This document shows, piece by piece, positions 14,116-15,746 of a DNA stretch of 15,746 bases. The notes beneath the pieces are model-generated. The model made no database searches and was not told the DNA's origin. It saw nothing but the letters and a program-made list of their open reading frames with translations. This DNA comes from JAGVVZ01 sp964373165 (GTDB lineage: Archaea > Aenigmatarchaeota > Aenigmatarchaeia > CG10238-14). Both the position numbers and the translations under genes were made by a program. The stretch is taken from positions 1 through 15,746 of the forward strand of contig CAYJTF010000018.1 of assembly GCA_964373165.1 (NCBI GenBank). The letters are read 5' to 3'. Within the stretch, counting starts at the first letter, position 1, and every line of letters begins with the position of its first letter.

Positions 14116-14180
14116 GTTATACTAATCAGAAAGCATATATTTAAATATTTTGATATATCTAAAATTTAATAGGTTGTTAT
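14116..14180. promoter_or_regulatory. Divergent promoter/operator, PadR-TRASH and redoxin operon
   Basis: This 65-base gap contains ATATTTAAATATT (14137-14149), a TT spacer, then GATATATCTAAA (14152-14163). The copA region carries the same elements without the TT. GATATATC is a perfect 8-base palindrome flanked by imperfect A/T arms. On the plus side an AGGT sits 7-8 bases before the redoxin ATG. The motif overlaps the presumed TATA boxes of both genes. Confidence 0.65.
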
Positions 14181-14825
14181 ATGAGCAGCAAAACTTTAGC
14201 TATAATCATCATTTTAGTCATAATTGGAACAGTAGCATTATCTGTAATAAAAAACAACAGAATAAGCGGATCTGTCACTGATTCTGCTCAAAATAACAAT
14301 GATATGTCTGATCATCATAAAAGAGCTAGAATAGATAGCTCTAAATTGGGATCAAAAATCAGCTTTGAGCAGGCTGTCGGGAAAGTTGCGCCTGATTTCG
14401 CTCTAACTAATCAAAATGGAGAAACATTCAAACTGAGTGAATATAGAGGAAAGAACATTGTTCTATTTTTCAACGAAGGCTCTATGTGCTATCCTGCATG
14501 CTGGAATCAAATTGCTGCTTTAGCCAATGATCCTAGAATCAATAATGATGAAACGGTAGCTGTCTCAATTGTGATAGACAGCAAATATGAATGGGATAAA
14601 ATTTTAAAATCCCAACCAAAGTTACAAAAAGCTACAATACTTTTCGATACTGACACACTAGTCTCGGAAATATATGATGCATTGGATTTAGAATCTTCAA
14701 TGCATAAAGGATCGTTTCCCGGACATACTTATTTCATAGTCAACAAAGAGGGAATAATAAGTTTCGTGTTGGATGATCCAAACATGGCAATAAACAATGA
14801 TGTTCTCGCTTCAAATTTGGCCTAA
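14181..14825 (+). CDS. Membrane-anchored redoxin with Sco-like CxxxC (AhpC/TSA superfamily)
   Basis: A 214-residue protein with an N-terminal membrane helix (about 5-23), a polar linker with HH, and an extracytoplasmic thioredoxin-fold domain beginning VGKVAPDFALTNQNGETFKLSEYRGK. The active site is FFNEGSMCYPACWNQI with C103 and C107. CxxxC is the copper-binding spacing of Sco1-type proteins rather than CxxC of TlpA or the single peroxidatic Cys of peroxiredoxins. H182 in PGHTYFIVNKEG lies where Sco proteins have their third ligand. Either copper delivery or membrane-side thiol peroxide/disulfide reduction fits. CcdA follows after 16 bases and would supply electrons. AGGT precedes the ATG. 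It is divergent from the PadR-TRASH regulator, sharing the operator. Confidence 0.85.
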   Translation: MSSKTLAIIIILVIIGTVALSVIKNNRISGSVTDSAQNNNDMSDHHKRARIDSSKLGSKISFEQAVGKVAPDFALTNQNGETFKLSEYRGKNIVLFFNEGSMCYPACWNQIAALANDPRINNDETVAVSIVIDSKYEWDKILKSQPKLQKATILFDTDTLVSEIYDALDLESSMHKGSFPGHTYFIVNKEGIISFVLDDPNMAINNDVLASNLA

Positions 14826-14841
14826 ATGGAGCTTGTTCAAA

Positions 14842-15624
14842 ATGGAGGTATTGATTGTAGCGTCCCTGATAACGGCATTCATAGCTGGTTTAGCAGCGCT
14901 ATTTGCGCCGTGCTGCATAGGCGTCTTGTTGCCGACATACTTTGCTTCAATATTCAGGCAAAGAAAGACTGTTCTTCTTATGACTTTGGTTTTTTTCCTC
15001 GGACTGTTGACCGTATTTCTCCCGCTGGGTTTGGGTGTCGGCTTTTTGGGAGAACTGTTCAAGGAATATCATAATACCATATATATTCTCGGTGGCATAT
15101 TCCTGCTCGGGTTGGGAATGTCAATACTCTGGGGTTATCACTTTTCTATCCCATACTATGCTAAATCGAATAATAAAATAACGGGTGCCAAATCTATATT
15201 TGCCATGGGAATATTCTCTGGTTTTGCCACGCTATGCTGTGCTCCTGTATTGGCTGGTGCTTTGGCTTTATCGATTTTGCCAGGTTCAATGTTATGGGGT
15301 GGTATTTATTCTATAGTCTACGTGCTGGGTATGGTGTCTCCATTATTCCTAATATCATATTTTGTTGACAAAACAAAAATAATGGAAAAAATGAACTTCT
15401 TCAAAAAAGAAGTAAAATATGATTTATGGGGGAAAAAATTCAAACTGACAATTTCTGATCTAATCTCTGGTTTTATTTTCGTTGCTATGTCTATCATCAT
15501 TTTATATTCCGTCATGACCAGCAAAATAACAGTTCACTCTTCAGCTCAGACTAACATAAATATAATGGCTGCACAAATTACTGATTTTATTGTTAAATCG
15601 GTACAATCTATCTCAGGTGGATAA
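14842..15624 (+). CDS. ccdA: CcdA/DsbD-type transmembrane thiol electron transporter
   Basis: A 260-residue membrane protein with about six to seven helices that moves reducing equivalents from cytoplasmic thioredoxin across the membrane to exported thiol proteins. The two characteristic cysteine sites are visible: LFAPCCIGVLLP in the first helix and GFATLCCAPVLAG in the fourth. Each has a doubled cysteine where CcdA usually has one. The C-terminal part (about 200-260) adds another helix and a polar stretch beyond the core. The ATG at 14842 is chosen because GGAG lies about 10 bases upstream and the helix begins at once; longer forms overlap the redoxin gene. Likely partners are the redoxin just upstream and the DsbA-like protein at 8220. 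Confidence 0.88.
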   Translation: MEVLIVASLITAFIAGLAALFAPCCIGVLLPTYFASIFRQRKTVLLMTLVFFLGLLTVFLPLGLGVGFLGELFKEYHNTIYILGGIFLLGLGMSILWGYHFSIPYYAKSNNKITGAKSIFAMGIFSGFATLCCAPVLAGALALSILPGSMLWGGIYSIVYVLGMVSPLFLISYFVDKTKIMEKMNFFKKEVKYDLWGKKFKLTISDLISGFIFVAMSIIILYSVMTSKITVHSSAQTNINIMAAQITDFIVKSVQSISGG

Positions 15625-15664
15625 ATTAATAATTTAATTGATATTAGATATGTAAGGTGATATC

Positions 15665-15746
15665 ATGAGTAAAATGGAAATAGAACACGTGGAAAATGGA
15701 CCTTTTTTAATCAAAAAAGATGGAAAGGTTGAAATGGCTCTGTGCA
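15665..15746 (+). CDS. CDGSH iron-sulfur domain protein, N-terminal fragment (runs off window)
   Basis: The first 27 codons of a gene cut by the window end. The peptide MSKMEIEHVENGPFLIKK followed by DGKVEMALC matches the usual start of small archaeal CDGSH proteins (NGPYxVxGDGxxxLCRCG), where the final cysteine is the first ligand of the 2Fe-2S cluster. The rest of the motif, including the CDGSH box, lies outside. GGTGAT lies 3 bases before the ATG. It is 40 bases after ccdA in the same direction, so it is probably in the redoxin-ccdA operon. It would be a cytoplasmic redox or Fe-S carrier. Confidence 0.65.
   Translation, partial: MSKMEIEHVENGPFLIKKDGKVEMALC

Noticed and set aside
14181..14825. 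Classical peroxiredoxin
   Set aside because: The PxxxTxxC peroxidatic motif is missing; the site is CYPAC.
1..15746. tRNA, rRNA or riboswitch
   Set aside because: By eye, no cloverleaf, no conserved T-loop (GTTCRANNC) in a suitable gap and no long structured intergenic region; all gaps are under 190 bases.

Overview
The window looks like an AT-rich archaeal chromosome segment, probably from a small-genome DPANN-type lineage (Woesearchaeota/Pacearchaeota-like). That placement is an inference from four things: an archaeal-type nicotinamide-nucleotide adenylyltransferase, TATA-box promoters very close to start codons (some transcripts probably leaderless), GGTG/GAGG ribosome-binding sites, and tightly overlapping genes. 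Coding density is very high. No gap exceeds 300 bases, and I see no rRNA, tRNA, insertion sequence or CRISPR array.

Left part (1-5034), hydrogen and redox cofactor metabolism. A leftward operon holds a thioredoxin-reductase-like flavoprotein, NadM, a protein with an internal HypC-like domain, and an EamA transporter that stops after its first half. Divergent to it is a rightward pair, hypC and a hydrogenase-maturation protease. These converge with zero spacing on a leftward small-large [NiFe]-hydrogenase pair. The hydrogenase has no diaphorase or electron-transfer subunits here, and its small subunit carries an adjacent-cysteine (CC) motif.

Middle part (5183-9529), an eight-gene leftward operon, mostly of overlapping genes. 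In transcription order: a 67-residue membrane peptide ending GGC, a membrane-anchored Cys/His protein also ending GGC, an anchored DsbA-like thiol oxidoreductase, a class-V cysteine desulfurase, a membrane protein with an 11-cysteine tail, a MerT/MerC-like small membrane protein, an anchored His/Cys protein, and a ferric-reductase/MsrQ-like haem membrane protein. I recognise the domains but no described pathway with this composition. I infer an envelope thiol, sulfur or metal handling system, and this is the best candidate for an undescribed system. It is divergently transcribed from an MTH1-like Nudix hydrolase across a palindrome-rich 184-base region.

Right part (10259-15746), copper and thiol homeostasis. 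A leftward operon holds a DUF5676-like membrane protein, a CopA-type Cu+ ATPase whose last helix is broken by two compensating frameshifts, and a membrane-bound winged-helix protein. A 13-residue peptide gene (MSGCCGSG plus five lysines) with a strong ribosome-binding site is divergent to this operon. Next come a PadR-like regulator fused to a TRASH-type metal-binding domain, and a rightward set: an anchored redoxin with a Sco-like CxxxC, CcdA, and the start of a CDGSH iron-sulfur protein. Both divergent intergenic regions here carry nearly the same AT-rich motif. This suggests one metal-responsive regulon run by the PadR-TRASH protein.

Several starts were moved inward to an ATG with a ribosome-binding site. 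Two genes (EamA, CopA) look frame-disrupted, so indel errors in the assembly are a real possibility.
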